Positions 8,002-16,242 of a DNA stretch of 64,000 nt are shown piece by piece. Every line of letters starts with the position of its first letter. Position 1 is the first letter of the stretch. The notes under the pieces were generated by a model that was not told the origin of the DNA, made no database searches, and saw only the letters and a list, made by a program, of their open reading frames with translations. Source of the DNA: Streptomyces lomondensis (GTDB taxonomy: Bacteria; Actinomycetota; Actinomycetes; Streptomycetales; Streptomycetaceae); contig NZ_BMWC01000003.1 of NCBI RefSeq assembly GCF_014651035.1, positions 1 to 64,000 on the forward strand. Reading direction: 5' to 3'. The position numbers and the translations under genes were made by a program.

Positions 8002-10537
8002 AGGACGAGGGCGCTGCTGTCTCTTGAGTCCGAAACACCAAGTGACCGTCCTCCACGTCCACCGTCACCCGGCCGCCCCGCTCGACCCTGCCGTCCAGCA
8101 ACAGCCGTGACAGTTCGTTGTCGACCTCGCGTTGGATCGTGCGGCGCAAGGGGCGGGCGCCGTACTCCGGTTGGTAGCCGCGGTCGGCCAGCCAGTCCAC
8201 CGCCCGGTCGGTGAAGGTCACCGTGATGCCCTTGTCCTGGACCAGGGAGCGGGTGCGGTCCAGGAGGAGGTTGGTGATCTGGCGCAGCTGCTCCGTGGTG
8301 AGCTGGCGGAAGACGACGATCTCGTCGATGCGGTTGAGGAACTCGGGGCGGAAGTGCTCGCGCAGGGGGCGCAGGATCTGCTCGCGGCGGGCTTCCTCGT
8401 CGGCGTCGGCGCCGCCCGACGCGAAGCCCACGGAGGCGCCGCGGCGGGTGATGGCCTCGGAGCCGAGGTTGCTGGTCATGACGATGACCGTGTTGGCGAA
8501 GTCCACCGTCCGGCCCTGGGAGTCGGTCAGCCGGCCGTCGTCGAGGACCTGGAGCAGGATGTTGAAGACGTCCGGGTGGGCCTTCTCGACCTCGTCCAGC
8601 AGGAGCAGTGAGTAGGGGTGGCGGCGGACGACCTCGGTGAGCTGGCCCGCCTCCTCGTGGCCGACGTAGCCGGGCGGGGCGCCGACCAGACGGCTGACGG
8701 TGTGCCGCTCCTGGTACTCGCTCATGTCGAGGCGGACCATGCGGTCCTCGCTGCCGAACAGGGCCTCGGCGAGCGCCCGGGCCAGCTCGGTCTTGCCGAC
8801 GCCCGTCGGGCCGAGGAACAGGAAGCTGCCGATCGGCCGGTCGGGGCTGGCGAGCCCGGCGCGGGAGCGCAGCACCGCGTCCGAGACGACCCGTACGGCC
8901 TCGTCCTGGCCGACCACCCGCTGGTGCAGATGCTCCTCCAGGCCCAGCAGGCGGTCCTTCTCCTCCTGGGTCAGGCTGCTGACCGGGATGCCCGTCTGGC
9001 GGGACACCACCTCGGCGATCGCCTCGGCCCCGACGACCAGGTCCTGGCCCTCGTCGACCTCGCCCTCGCCGCCGGCCTCGGTGATCCGCTGCTTCAGCTC
9101 CATGATCCGGTCGCGCAACTGGGTGGCCTGCTCGTACTGCTCGTCCGCGACCGCCTGGTCCTTGTCCCGGGTCAGCTGCTCCAGCTCCCGCTCCATGGCC
9201 CGCACGTCCGTGCCCTTGGTCCGGGCCCGCAGCCGCACCCGGGCACCGGCCTGGTCGATCAGGTCGATCGCCTTGTCCGGCAGCCGGCGGTCGGTGAGGT
9301 AGCGGTCGGACAGCTCCACCGCGGCGACCAGGGCCTCGTCGGTGTAGCGGACCTGGTGATGGGCCTCGTAGCGGTCCTGGAGGCCGCGCAGGATCTCGAT
9401 CGCGTCGGCGGCGGTCGGCTCCGGCACCATGATCGGCTGGAAGCGGCGGGCCAGCGCCGCGTCCTTCTCGATCCGGCGGAACTCCTCCAGCGTGGTGGCG
9501 CCCACGATGTGCAGCTCGCCCCGGGCCAGGGCCGGCTTGAGGATGTTGCCGGCGTCCATCGAGCCGCCCTCGCCGCCACCGGCACCGGCGCCCACGACCG
9601 TGTGCAGCTCGTCGATGAAGATGATGAGCTGGTCGGAGTGGGCGCGGATCTCGCCGACGATGTTGTTCATCCGCTCCTCGAAGTCGCCCCGGTAGCGGGT
9701 GCCCGCGACCACGCCCGTCAGGTCCAGGGCGACCACGCGGCGCCCGATCAGCACGTCCGGCACGTCCGCCTCGGAGATGCGCTGCGCCAGCCCCTCCACG
9801 ATGGCGGTCTTGCCGACGCCCGCGTCACCGATCAGCACCGGGTTGTTCTTGCCGCGGCGGGAGAGGACCTCGACGGTCTGCTCGATCTCCTGGTCCCGGC
9901 CGATCACCGGGTCGATCCGGCCCTGCCGGGCCAGCTCGGTGAGGTCACGGCCGTACTTGTCGAGGGTCGGCGTGTTCGTCGGGCGCGGCCGCTCGGCCTG
10001 GGGAACCTCCGGCGCCTCGGGCGGCTCGGAGGGGGCGAAGCGGGCCGCGTTCAGGATGTGCCCGGCGGCCGAGTCGGGGTTCGACGCCAGGGCGCTGAGC
10101 ACGTGCTCCGGGCCGATGTAGCCGTAGCCGCGGGCCCGGGCCATGTCGTGCGCGTCCAGCAGGGCCCGCTTGGCGGCCGGGGTGAGGGAGAGCGCGGTCG
10201 GCGGCGGCGCGTCGTTCGGGCTGTGCTGGGCCGGGCCCGACCGCTCGTCGATCTGCGACGCCAGCGAGTCGGGGTTCGCGCCGGCCTTGCTGAGCAGGGT
10301 CCGGGTGGGTTCGGTGGCGAGCGCCGCCCGCAGCAGGTGCTCCGTGTCGAGGTCGCGGCTGCCGTGCTCGGCGGCGTACTGGGCGGCGCCGCGGACGAGC
10401 TCCCGGGCCGGCTGGCTGAGCAGCCGGCCCAGGTCGATCTGCCGGGGACCCGGACGCGGTCCGCCGAAGAAGCGTGCGAGGAATTCTCCGAAGGGATCCG
10501 AGCCGTAGCCCTCCGGGCTGCTGAAGCCGCTGCTCAT
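8000..10537 (-). CDS. Clp ATPase, ClpC-like with a divergent N-domain
   Basis: An 845-residue AAA+ unfoldase that should feed proteins to ClpP. The ATG at 10537 has GGAAGG upstream. Residues about 1-160 hold a short Gly/Pro-rich tail and two weak Clp-N repeats ([10 protein letters not shown] and GPEHVLSAL). D1 has Walker A GDAGVGKT and Walker B IIFIDE. A UVR-type middle segment ([17 protein letters not shown]) is typical of ClpC, not ClpB. D2 has GPTGVGKT and [12 protein letters not shown], then a VGF tripeptide after TSNLGSEA, the likely ClpP-docking loop. The N-domain is unlike the canonical ClpC N-domain, so adaptor use probably differs. Confidence 0.92.
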   Translation of the reverse strand: MSSGFSSPEGYGSDPFGEFLARFFGGPRPGPRQIDLGRLLSQPARELVRGAAQYAAEHGSRDLDTEHLLRAALATEPTRTLLSKAGANPDSLASQIDERSGPAQHSPNDAPPPTALSLTPAAKRALLDAHDMARARGYGYIGPEHVLSALASNPDSAAGHILNAARFAPSEPPEAPEVPQAERPRPTNTPTLDKYGRDLTELARQGRIDPVIGRDQEIEQTVEVLSRRGKNNPVLIGDAGVGKTAIVEGLAQRISEADVPDVLIGRRVVALDLTGVVAGTRYRGDFEERMNNIVGEIRAHSDQLIIFIDELHTVVGAGAGGGEGGSMDAGNILKPALARGELHIVGATTLEEFRRIEKDAALARRFQPIMVPEPTAADAIEILRGLQDRYEAHHQVRYTDEALVAAVELSDRYLTDRRLPDKAIDLIDQAGARVRLRARTKGTDVRAMERELEQLTRDKDQAVADEQYEQATQLRDRIMELKQRITEAGGEGEVDEGQDLVVGAEAIAEVVSRQTGIPVSSLTQEEKDRLLGLEEHLHQRVVGQDEAVRVVSDAVLRSRAGLASPDRPIGSFLFLGPTGVGKTELARALAEALFGSEDRMVRLDMSEYQERHTVSRLVGAPPGYVGHEEAGQLTEVVRRHPYSLLLLDEVEKAHPDVFNILLQVLDDGRLTDSQGRTVDFANTVIVMTSNLGSEAITRRGASVGFASGGADADEEARREQILRPLREHFRPEFLNRIDEIVVFRQLTTEQLRQITNLLLDRTRSLVQDKGITVTFTDRAVDWLADRGYQPEYGARPLRRTIQREVDNELSRLLLDGRVERGGRVTVDVEDGHLVFRTQETAAPSS

Positions 10538-10716
10538 GGGCCTTCCGTTCCCGGCGTCCCCGGCGCGCGGGCGGGGGACGCCCTCGCTGGTCGACGTGCC
10601 GGGGTCGGGTAACCCGGGTGGCAGCCCGTTACACCTGGGGCGCGCTCGTACAACACCTTCGCACGATCGCCGACAAGGGGCACCTTCGGGGCATACCCGG
10701 GTGAATCCGGCGGATG

Positions 10717-11484
10717 TCAGCGTGCGGTCAGGATCCTCGGGCCGGACTCCATGATCGCCACCGTGTGCTCGGCGTGGGCCGCGCGGGAGCCGTCGTCCGT
10801 CATCAGGGTCCAGCCGTCGGGGGCCGCGTGGAAGGTGTCCGTGCCGCCCGCGATGACCATGGGCTCGATCGCCAGCGCCATGCCGTGCCGCAGCCGCATG
10901 CCGCGCCCCGGCCGTCCTTCGTTCGGCACGCCGGGGTCCTCGTGCATCCGGCGGCCGATGCCGTGGCCGCCGAAGCCCTCGGGGATGCCGTAACCGGCGG
11001 CGCGGCAGACCGTGCCGATCGCGTGGGCGATGTCGCCGATGCGGTTGCCGACGACGGCCGCCTCGATGCCGGCCGCGAGGGCACGCTCGGCGGTCTCGAT
11101 CAGGCGCAAGTCGGCCTCGCGCGGAGTGCCGACGACGAAGCTGAGCGCGGAGTCGCCGACCCAGCCGCCCAGTTCGGCGCCGAAGTCGATCGACACGAGG
11201 TCGCCGTCGCGCAGGCGGTAGCGGGTCGGGATGCCGTGCACGATCGCGTCGTTCACCGAGACGCACAGAACGGCGGGGAAGGGAGTCGGCGCGAAGGACG
11301 GCCGGTAACCGAGGAAGGGCGAGGTCGCGCCCGCCTCGCGCAGCACGTCGTGTGCCACCTCGTCCAGTTCCAGCAGGGAGACGCCCACGCCGGCGGCCTT
11401 CTGCGCGGCCGTCAGAGCGCGGGCGACGACCTGGCCCGCCTCGTACATGGCGTCGATCGATGTGTCTGTCTTCAGCTCCACCAT
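10717..11484 (-). CDS. map: type I methionine aminopeptidase
   Basis: A 255-residue metal-dependent enzyme that removes the initiator methionine from new proteins. Metal-ligand segments of the family are visible: DLVSIDFGAELGGWVGDSA (two Asp), GHGIGRRMHEDP (His), LAIEPMV (Glu) and AEHTVAI (Glu). The ATG at 11484 has no Shine-Dalgarno sequence, and the divergent promoter palindrome lies only 9-23 bp away, so the mRNA is probably leaderless. Streptomycetes carry several map genes. This one, paired with an XRE regulator, may be the conditional copy. Confidence 0.92.
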   Translation of the reverse strand: MVELKTDTSIDAMYEAGQVVARALTAAQKAAGVGVSLLELDEVAHDVLREAGATSPFLGYRPSFAPTPFPAVLCVSVNDAIVHGIPTRYRLRDGDLVSIDFGAELGGWVGDSALSFVVGTPREADLRLIETAERALAAGIEAAVVGNRIGDIAHAIGTVCRAAGYGIPEGFGGHGIGRRMHEDPGVPNEGRPGRGMRLRHGMALAIEPMVIAGGTDTFHAAPDGWTLMTDDGSRAAHAEHTVAIMESGPRILTAR

Positions 11485-11492
11485 GCCAATTA

Positions 11493-11507
11493 CTATACCG
11501 GTATTAG
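11493..11507. promoter_or_regulatory. shared divergent promoter/operator of map and the XRE gene
   Basis: The 32-bp map/XRE spacer holds a near-perfect inverted repeat with the core ATACCGGTAT (11495-11504) inside CTATACCGGTATTAG. Read in either direction it supplies a TAnnnT-like -10 element about 10 bases from each start codon, and neither gene has a ribosome binding site. The likely reading is that the XRE protein binds here and controls both leaderless transcripts at once. Confidence 0.6.
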
Positions 11508-11516
11508 AATGGGGTC

Positions 11517-11768
11517 ATGGTGCGCACCCCTCTCACCCCCGAAGAGCGCGAACGCGGCGAGCGGCTCGGCAAGCTGCTGCGTGAGGCGCGTGGCGACCGG
11601 AGCATGACGGAGGTCGCGGCGACCGCGGGCATCTCCGCGGAGACCCTCCGGAAGATCGAGACCGGGCGCGCCCCGACCCCGGCCTTCTTCACGGTGGCCG
11701 CGCTGGCCGGTGCGCTCGGGCTGTCCATGGACGAGCTGGCGGGACAGTGTGTCCTCGTGCCTCTCTGA
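11517..11768 (+). CDS. small XRE-family transcription regulator
   Basis: An 83-residue DNA-binding protein that is almost entirely one HTH_3 domain. Helices around MTEVAATAGISAETLRKIETG form the helix-turn-helix, followed by APTPAFFTVAALAGALGLSMDEL. There is no effector domain. It is divergent from map with a 32-bp spacer containing a palindrome, so autoregulation and control of map are likely. The start has no Shine-Dalgarno sequence, consistent with a leaderless mRNA. Confidence 0.85.
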   Translation: MVRTPLTPEERERGERLGKLLREARGDRSMTEVAATAGISAETLRKIETGRAPTPAFFTVAALAGALGLSMDELAGQCVLVPL

Positions 11769-11878
11769 GGTGCGTGCTGAGACTCCTGCGCCCCATGTGA
11801 AAACTCCTTGTAGCACTGCTGTAACACGACTGGTGTTGCCTACTGGGCGGAGTGCTCCGTTCTGGCGGGAGTTGAGCG

Positions 11879-13918
11879 ATGGCGGCGGATCAACTCCCGG
11901 CCGAAGTACGGGAGTTCGCGAATTACCTGGACGGTCTGCTGGCGCGTCTCGACCCGTCCGGCGGCTGGTACGCGGTGTTCTGGCAGCGTGACCCCGAAGG
12001 CATGCGGGCCTGTCTCGACGGGCGTGAGATGCCGCCCTGGGACGTGGTCGAGGCGCTGTTGCGGGACCTCGCCGGGCAGTACGGCCCGGGGGGCGCGGGC
12101 CCGGAGACGGAACGCGCCCGGGCCCTGCATGCCGCCGCGCTGGCCGCGTTCGACAGCAGGCCCGGCGGCCGTGACGCCCTCGGGGACCTGCTGGACGTCA
12201 TGCTCCGCGAGCAGCGGCTCGCCGCCGAACGCCAGGCCGGCCTGGCCCGGCAGCTGGCCTCCGCCACCACCCGCGAGGAGGCCGACGCCCTGCGGCTGGA
12301 CCTCGCCTGGGCCCGGGACGACCACGAGCGAGCGACCGTGCGCTGCGCGGAACTCAGAGCGCGGATGGCTTACCTGGACGGGCAGCGGCAGGGGGTGCCG
12401 CCGCTGCACAGGGACGATCGCGAAGCCGGTTCCGGGTGGTGGGCCGACGGGGACGGACCGGAGGCCGCGCCGCGTGCGCAAGGCGCGCGGGGTGCGCGGG
12501 GTGCGCGGGGTGGTGAGGCGGCGGGCAGTGTGCGCGGGTACGGCACGGGGCCGGTGGTTCCTGTTGCGCCGGAGGCCGGGGATGCGGTCGCGGGCGAGCG
12601 CGGCCCGCTGAGGGGCGGGGTGTTCCGGGAAGCCGTCTCACCTGGGGTGTCCCATGCCTTCGCGGGGCCGGGCCCGGCTCCGGCGGAGCGTGGCCCGGCT
12701 GCGGCGGGTCCAGACCGAGCCTCGGCTGGGTCGGGTTCGGGTTCGGTTTGGGCTGGGCCGGGTTCCGCTTTGGCGGGTCCGGACCCGGGTCCGGGTCCGG
12801 ATTCGGCGGAGTCGGGCTGGGCGTCGGCTGCTCCGGGTCGGGCCCCGGACGGGTCGGGTTCGGCTCCGGCGGGTCCGGGTGCGGCCTCGGCTGCCGAAAG
12901 CTGGGCGCCGACGGATCCACGTCCGGCCCTGGCCCAGTCAGGCCCGGCTCCGGCGGCTCAAGGCCGGGCTCCGGGCGCCTCAGCCCCGGCCCAGTCCGCC
13001 CCAGGCCCGACCCTCGCCGCCCATGGCCCGACCCCGGCCCCTCAACGCCCGGGCCCGACCACCCAAGGCCCGACCCCGGCCATTCCCAGCCAGTCCGCAA
13101 CCGCTGCGACCCCGTCCCCGGTCGCTCCAGCCCCTGCCCCGGCCGCACCCGAGCCCCCGGCCCCCCAGCCCCCCGCCCCCAAGCAACGCAAACGCCGTCG
13201 CGGGAGTGCCCGCTTCGCCGGGATGGTCGAGGAGGAGGCTGCGCCGGTCGTCGTGCCGCCCGCCGCCGTGCCGACGATGCCCGTGCCCGCGCCGGCCACC
13301 GGCCATACCCCGCGCGGCGCGCGCTTCGCCGGGGCCGCCGAGGAGGCGGTGGTGGAGCACGCGGCGCCGGAGGCCGGCGCGGTCGGCGCGGCGGAGCGGG
13401 CGGAGGTCGTGCGGGCCGTCGAGACGCTGGCGCGGCTGCGGAGCGAGGGGCGCAGCGGGGAGGCGCACGCCCTGCTCGTCGAGGCCGCGTACTGGGCCCC
13501 CGCCCGGTTCCCGCTGCTCGCCCACGAGCTGGAGCGGGCCGGGCTGGGGGCGCACTGGCAGACCCTGCTCTGGGAGGCCGCCTCGCTGCCCGCCGGACGG
13601 CTGGTCGCCGCCGCGGACGCCCTGGTCGCGGCCGGGCGAGCGGAGGACGGGCAGCAGATGCTGCGCCAGGGGGTCGCCCGGCCTGCGTGCGAGGTCGGGG
13701 AGGCCGTCCTCGGGCTGGTCGCCGAGGGGCGCCGGCGCGAGGTGCGCGCGCTGCTCGACGCCTACGTGCGGGCCCGTACCCCCGAGGAGGCCGCCCGCAG
13801 CGCCGAGCCCGATCCGCAGCGCCTGATGCCGCTCCTGCTGGAGGCCGCCCAGGGCGTGTCGGACGAGCGCCACTGGGATCTCCTGCACGCCCTCCGGGTC
13901 GCCGGATTCCCCGCCTGA
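11879..13918 (+). CDS. large Pro/Ala/Gly/Ser-rich protein with conserved ends
   Basis: A 679-residue protein of unknown function. Residues 1-170 are folded-looking and helical (EVREFANYLDGLLARLDP; a heptad-like LREQRLAAERQ...LRLDLAWARDDHE coiled coil). Residues about 180-430 are low complexity, built of imperfect PGPA/SGSA/GPDPA units on DNA with long open frames in several registers. Basic KQRKRRRGSARFAG follows, and a second RGARFAG copy lies further on. The last 200 residues are helical and TPR-like (LARLRSEGRSGEAHALLVEAA). GGGAG-type binding site GGGAG sits seven bases before the ATG. It is probably a scaffold-like protein. No membrane segment is seen. Confidence 0.8.
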   Translation: MAADQLPAEVREFANYLDGLLARLDPSGGWYAVFWQRDPEGMRACLDGREMPPWDVVEALLRDLAGQYGPGGAGPETERARALHAAALAAFDSRPGGRDALGDLLDVMLREQRLAAERQAGLARQLASATTREEADALRLDLAWARDDHERATVRCAELRARMAYLDGQRQGVPPLHRDDREAGSGWWADGDGPEAAPRAQGARGARGARGGEAAGSVRGYGTGPVVPVAPEAGDAVAGERGPLRGGVFREAVSPGVSHAFAGPGPAPAERGPAAAGPDRASAGSGSGSVWAGPGSALAGPDPGPGPDSAESGWASAAPGRAPDGSGSAPAGPGAASAAESWAPTDPRPALAQSGPAPAAQGRAPGASAPAQSAPGPTLAAHGPTPAPQRPGPTTQGPTPAIPSQSATAATPSPVAPAPAPAAPEPPAPQPPAPKQRKRRRGSARFAGMVEEEAAPVVVPPAAVPTMPVPAPATGHTPRGARFAGAAEEAVVEHAAPEAGAVGAAERAEVVRAVETLARLRSEGRSGEAHALLVEAAYWAPARFPLLAHELERAGLGAHWQTLLWEAASLPAGRLVAAADALVAAGRAEDGQQMLRQGVARPACEVGEAVLGLVAEGRRREVRALLDAYVRARTPEEAARSAEPDPQRLMPLLLEAAQGVSDERHWDLLHALRVAGFPA

Positions 13919-14030
13919 CCGGCGATATCGTGCCACCGGCGACTCACCCACAGGAGTGCGAATCGCACCCGGCCCCGCGGGTTGGCGACGATGGTCTTGG
14001 CAAGCCCGGGCCGGAGGCTTACGTTCGTGG

Positions 14031-14059
14031 CTCTACGGCCCGTCTCTACGGGCGTAGAG
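14031..14059. promoter_or_regulatory. inverted repeat upstream of the pyrimidine/hydantoin cluster
   Basis: CTCTACGGCCCGT and ACGGGCGTAGAG pair with one bulged base around a four-base loop, 30-58 bp before the first ureidopropionase start. It may be an operator for the nearby PucR regulator or a leader hairpin. Confidence 0.4.
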
Positions 14060-14088
14060 GCGCAGACGTCGCGTCGAAGGAGCAGCTC

Positions 14089-14931
14089 ATGGCCAACGTC
14101 GTACGTGCCGCTCTGGTCCAGGCCACCTGGACCGGCGACACCGAGTCCATGGTGGCGAAACACGAGGAGCACGCCCGCGAGGCGGCCCGCCGGGGCGCGA
14201 AGATCATCGGTTTCCAGGAAGTCTTCAACAGCCCCTACTTCTGCCAGGTCGAGGAGCCGGAGCACTACCGCTGGGCCGAGCCGGTCCCCGACGGGCCGAC
14301 CGTGCGGCGGATGCGGGCACTCGCGCGCGAGACCGGCATGGTGATCGTCGCGCCGGTGTTCGAGGCCGAGCAGCCCGGCTTCTACTACAACACCGCGGCC
14401 GTGATCGACGCCGACGGCACCTACCTCGGAAAGTACCGCAAGCACCACATCCCGCAGCTCAAGGGCTTCCGCGAGAAGTTCTACTTCAAGCCGGGCAACC
14501 TCGGCTGGCCCGTCTTCGACACCGCGGCCGGCAAGGTCGGCGTGTACATCTGCTACGACCGCCACTTCCCGGAGGGCTGGCGGCAACTGGGCCTGGCCGG
14601 AGCCCAGCTCGTCTACAACCCCTCCGCCACCCACCGGAGCCTGTCGTCCCACCTGTGGCGGCTGGAGCAGCCCGCGGCCGCCGTCGCCAACGCGTACTAC
14701 ATCGCCGCGATCAACCGCGTCGGCCAGGAGGAGTACGGCGACAACGACTTCTACGGGACGAGCTACTTCGTCGACCCGCGCGGGCAGTTCGTGGGGGACG
14801 TCGCCAGCGACAGCAAGGAGGAACTCGTCATCCGGGACCTGGACCTCGACCTCATCGAAGAAGTGCGGCAGCAGTGGGCCTTCTACCGCGACCGCCGCCC
14901 CGACGCCTACGAAGGGCTGGTGCAGCCGTGA
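14089..14931 (+). CDS. beta-ureidopropionase / N-carbamoyl amino acid amidohydrolase, copy 1
   Basis: A 280-residue carbon-nitrogen hydrolase of the nitrilase superfamily. It should hydrolyse N-carbamoyl-beta-alanine or another N-carbamoyl amino acid to the amino acid, CO2 and ammonia. The Glu-Lys-Cys triad is visible in GFQEVFNSPYF, LGKYRKHHIPQ and YICYDRHFPEGW. The ATG at 14089 has GAAGGAG six bases upstream. Its stop overlaps the aminotransferase start by 4 bp, so the two are translationally coupled: release of beta-alanine is followed by transamination. A close paralogue (about 70% identical by eye) lies at 17997. Confidence 0.92.
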   Translation: MANVVRAALVQATWTGDTESMVAKHEEHAREAARRGAKIIGFQEVFNSPYFCQVEEPEHYRWAEPVPDGPTVRRMRALARETGMVIVAPVFEAEQPGFYYNTAAVIDADGTYLGKYRKHHIPQLKGFREKFYFKPGNLGWPVFDTAAGKVGVYICYDRHFPEGWRQLGLAGAQLVYNPSATHRSLSSHLWRLEQPAAAVANAYYIAAINRVGQEEYGDNDFYGTSYFVDPRGQFVGDVASDSKEELVIRDLDLDLIEEVRQQWAFYRDRRPDAYEGLVQP

Positions 14932-16214
14932 CCGACGACCTCCTGGGCCGCCACCGGGCCGTGCTCCCCGACTGGCTCGCCCTCTACTACGAGGAGCCGA
15001 TCGAGATCACCCACGGCGAGGGCCGCCACGTCTGGGACGCCCACGGCAACCGGTACCTCGACTTCTTCGGCGGCATCCTCACCACGATGACCGCGCACGC
15101 GCTGCCCGAGGTGACCAAGGCGGTGAGCGAGCAGGCCGGGCGGATCATCCACTCCTCGACCCTGTACCTCAACCGCCCGATGGTCGAACTCGCCGAGCGT
15201 ATCGCCCAGTTGAGCGGCATCCCGGACGCCCGGGTCTTCTTCACCACCTCCGGCACCGAGGCCAACGACACCGCCCTGCTGCTGGCCACGGCGTACCGGC
15301 GCAGCAACACGGTCCTGGCGATGCGCAACAGCTACCACGGCCGCTCCTTCAGCTCGGTCGGCATCACCGGCAACCGCGGCTGGTCCCCGACCTCGCTCTC
15401 CCCGCTGCAGACGCTGTACGTCCACGGCGGCGTGCGCACCCGCGGCCCGTACGCCGCCCTGAGCGACGACGACTTCATCGCGGCCTGCGTCGACGACCTG
15501 GTCGACCTGCTCGGCCACACCCGCCCCCCGGCCGCGCTGATCGCCGAGCCCATCCAGGGCGTCGGCGGCTTCACCTCACCGCCGGACGGCCTCTACGCCG
15601 CCTTCCGCGAGGTGCTGCACGAGCGCGGCATCCTGTGGATCGCCGACGAGGTGCAGACCGGCTGGGGCCGCACCGGCGAGCACTTCTGGGGCTGGCAGGC
15701 CCACGGGCGCAGCGGGCCGCCGGACATCATGACCTTCGCCAAGGGCATCGGCAACGGCATGTCCATCGGCGGGGTCGTCGCCCGCTCCGAGATCATGAAC
15801 TGCCTGGACGCCAACAGCATCTCCACGTTCGGCGGCACCCAGATCACCATGGCGGCGGGCCTCGCCAACCTCACCTACCTGCTGGAACACGACCTCCAGG
15901 GCAACGCCCGGCGGGTCGGCGGCCTGCTCATCGAGCGTGTGCGGGCCGCCGCCGCGCAGGTACCGGCCGTCCGGGAGGTACGCGGGCGCGGGCTGATGAT
16001 CGGCCTCGAGATCACCAAGCCGGGGACCGACGAGGCCGACCCGCAGGCCGCGGCGGCCGTCCTGGAGGCGGCCCGCGAGGGCGGCCTGCTGATCGGCAAG
16101 GGCGGCGGCCACAACACCAGCTCGCTGCGCGTCGCCCCGCCGCTGTCCCTCAACGTCGCGGAGGCCGAGGAGGGCGCCGCGATCCTCGAGAACGCTCTGA
16201 GGAGCATCCAGTAG
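14928..16214 (+). CDS. class III aminotransferase (beta-alanine or omega-amino acid:pyruvate type)
   Basis: A 428-residue PLP enzyme that should move the amino group of beta-alanine (or of the amino acid made by the coupled amidohydrolase) to an oxo acid. The GTG start overlaps the previous stop as GTGA. Family motifs are visible: FFTTSGTEANDTALLLA, NSYHGRS, ADEVQTGWGRTG (PLP-ring Asp) and TFAKGIGNGM, whose Lys forms the Schiff base. The length and the C-terminal GKGGGHNTSSLRVAPPL fit AGXT2-like enzymes used in pyrimidine catabolism. Confidence 0.92.
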   Translation: MTDDLLGRHRAVLPDWLALYYEEPIEITHGEGRHVWDAHGNRYLDFFGGILTTMTAHALPEVTKAVSEQAGRIIHSSTLYLNRPMVELAERIAQLSGIPDARVFFTTSGTEANDTALLLATAYRRSNTVLAMRNSYHGRSFSSVGITGNRGWSPTSLSPLQTLYVHGGVRTRGPYAALSDDDFIAACVDDLVDLLGHTRPPAALIAEPIQGVGGFTSPPDGLYAAFREVLHERGILWIADEVQTGWGRTGEHFWGWQAHGRSGPPDIMTFAKGIGNGMSIGGVVARSEIMNCLDANSISTFGGTQITMAAGLANLTYLLEHDLQGNARRVGGLLIERVRAAAAQVPAVREVRGRGLMIGLEITKPGTDEADPQAAAAVLEAAREGGLLIGKGGGHNTSSLRVAPPLSLNVAEAEEGAAILENALRSIQ

Positions 16215-16242
16215 CAGTGCACTGAGCAAGGGAACCGTCACC

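Noticed and set aside
10538..11266. N-terminal extension of the Clp ATPase to 11266
   Set aside because: The extension is antisense to the map gene frame and has no Clp features; ATG 10537 has a proper ribosome binding site.
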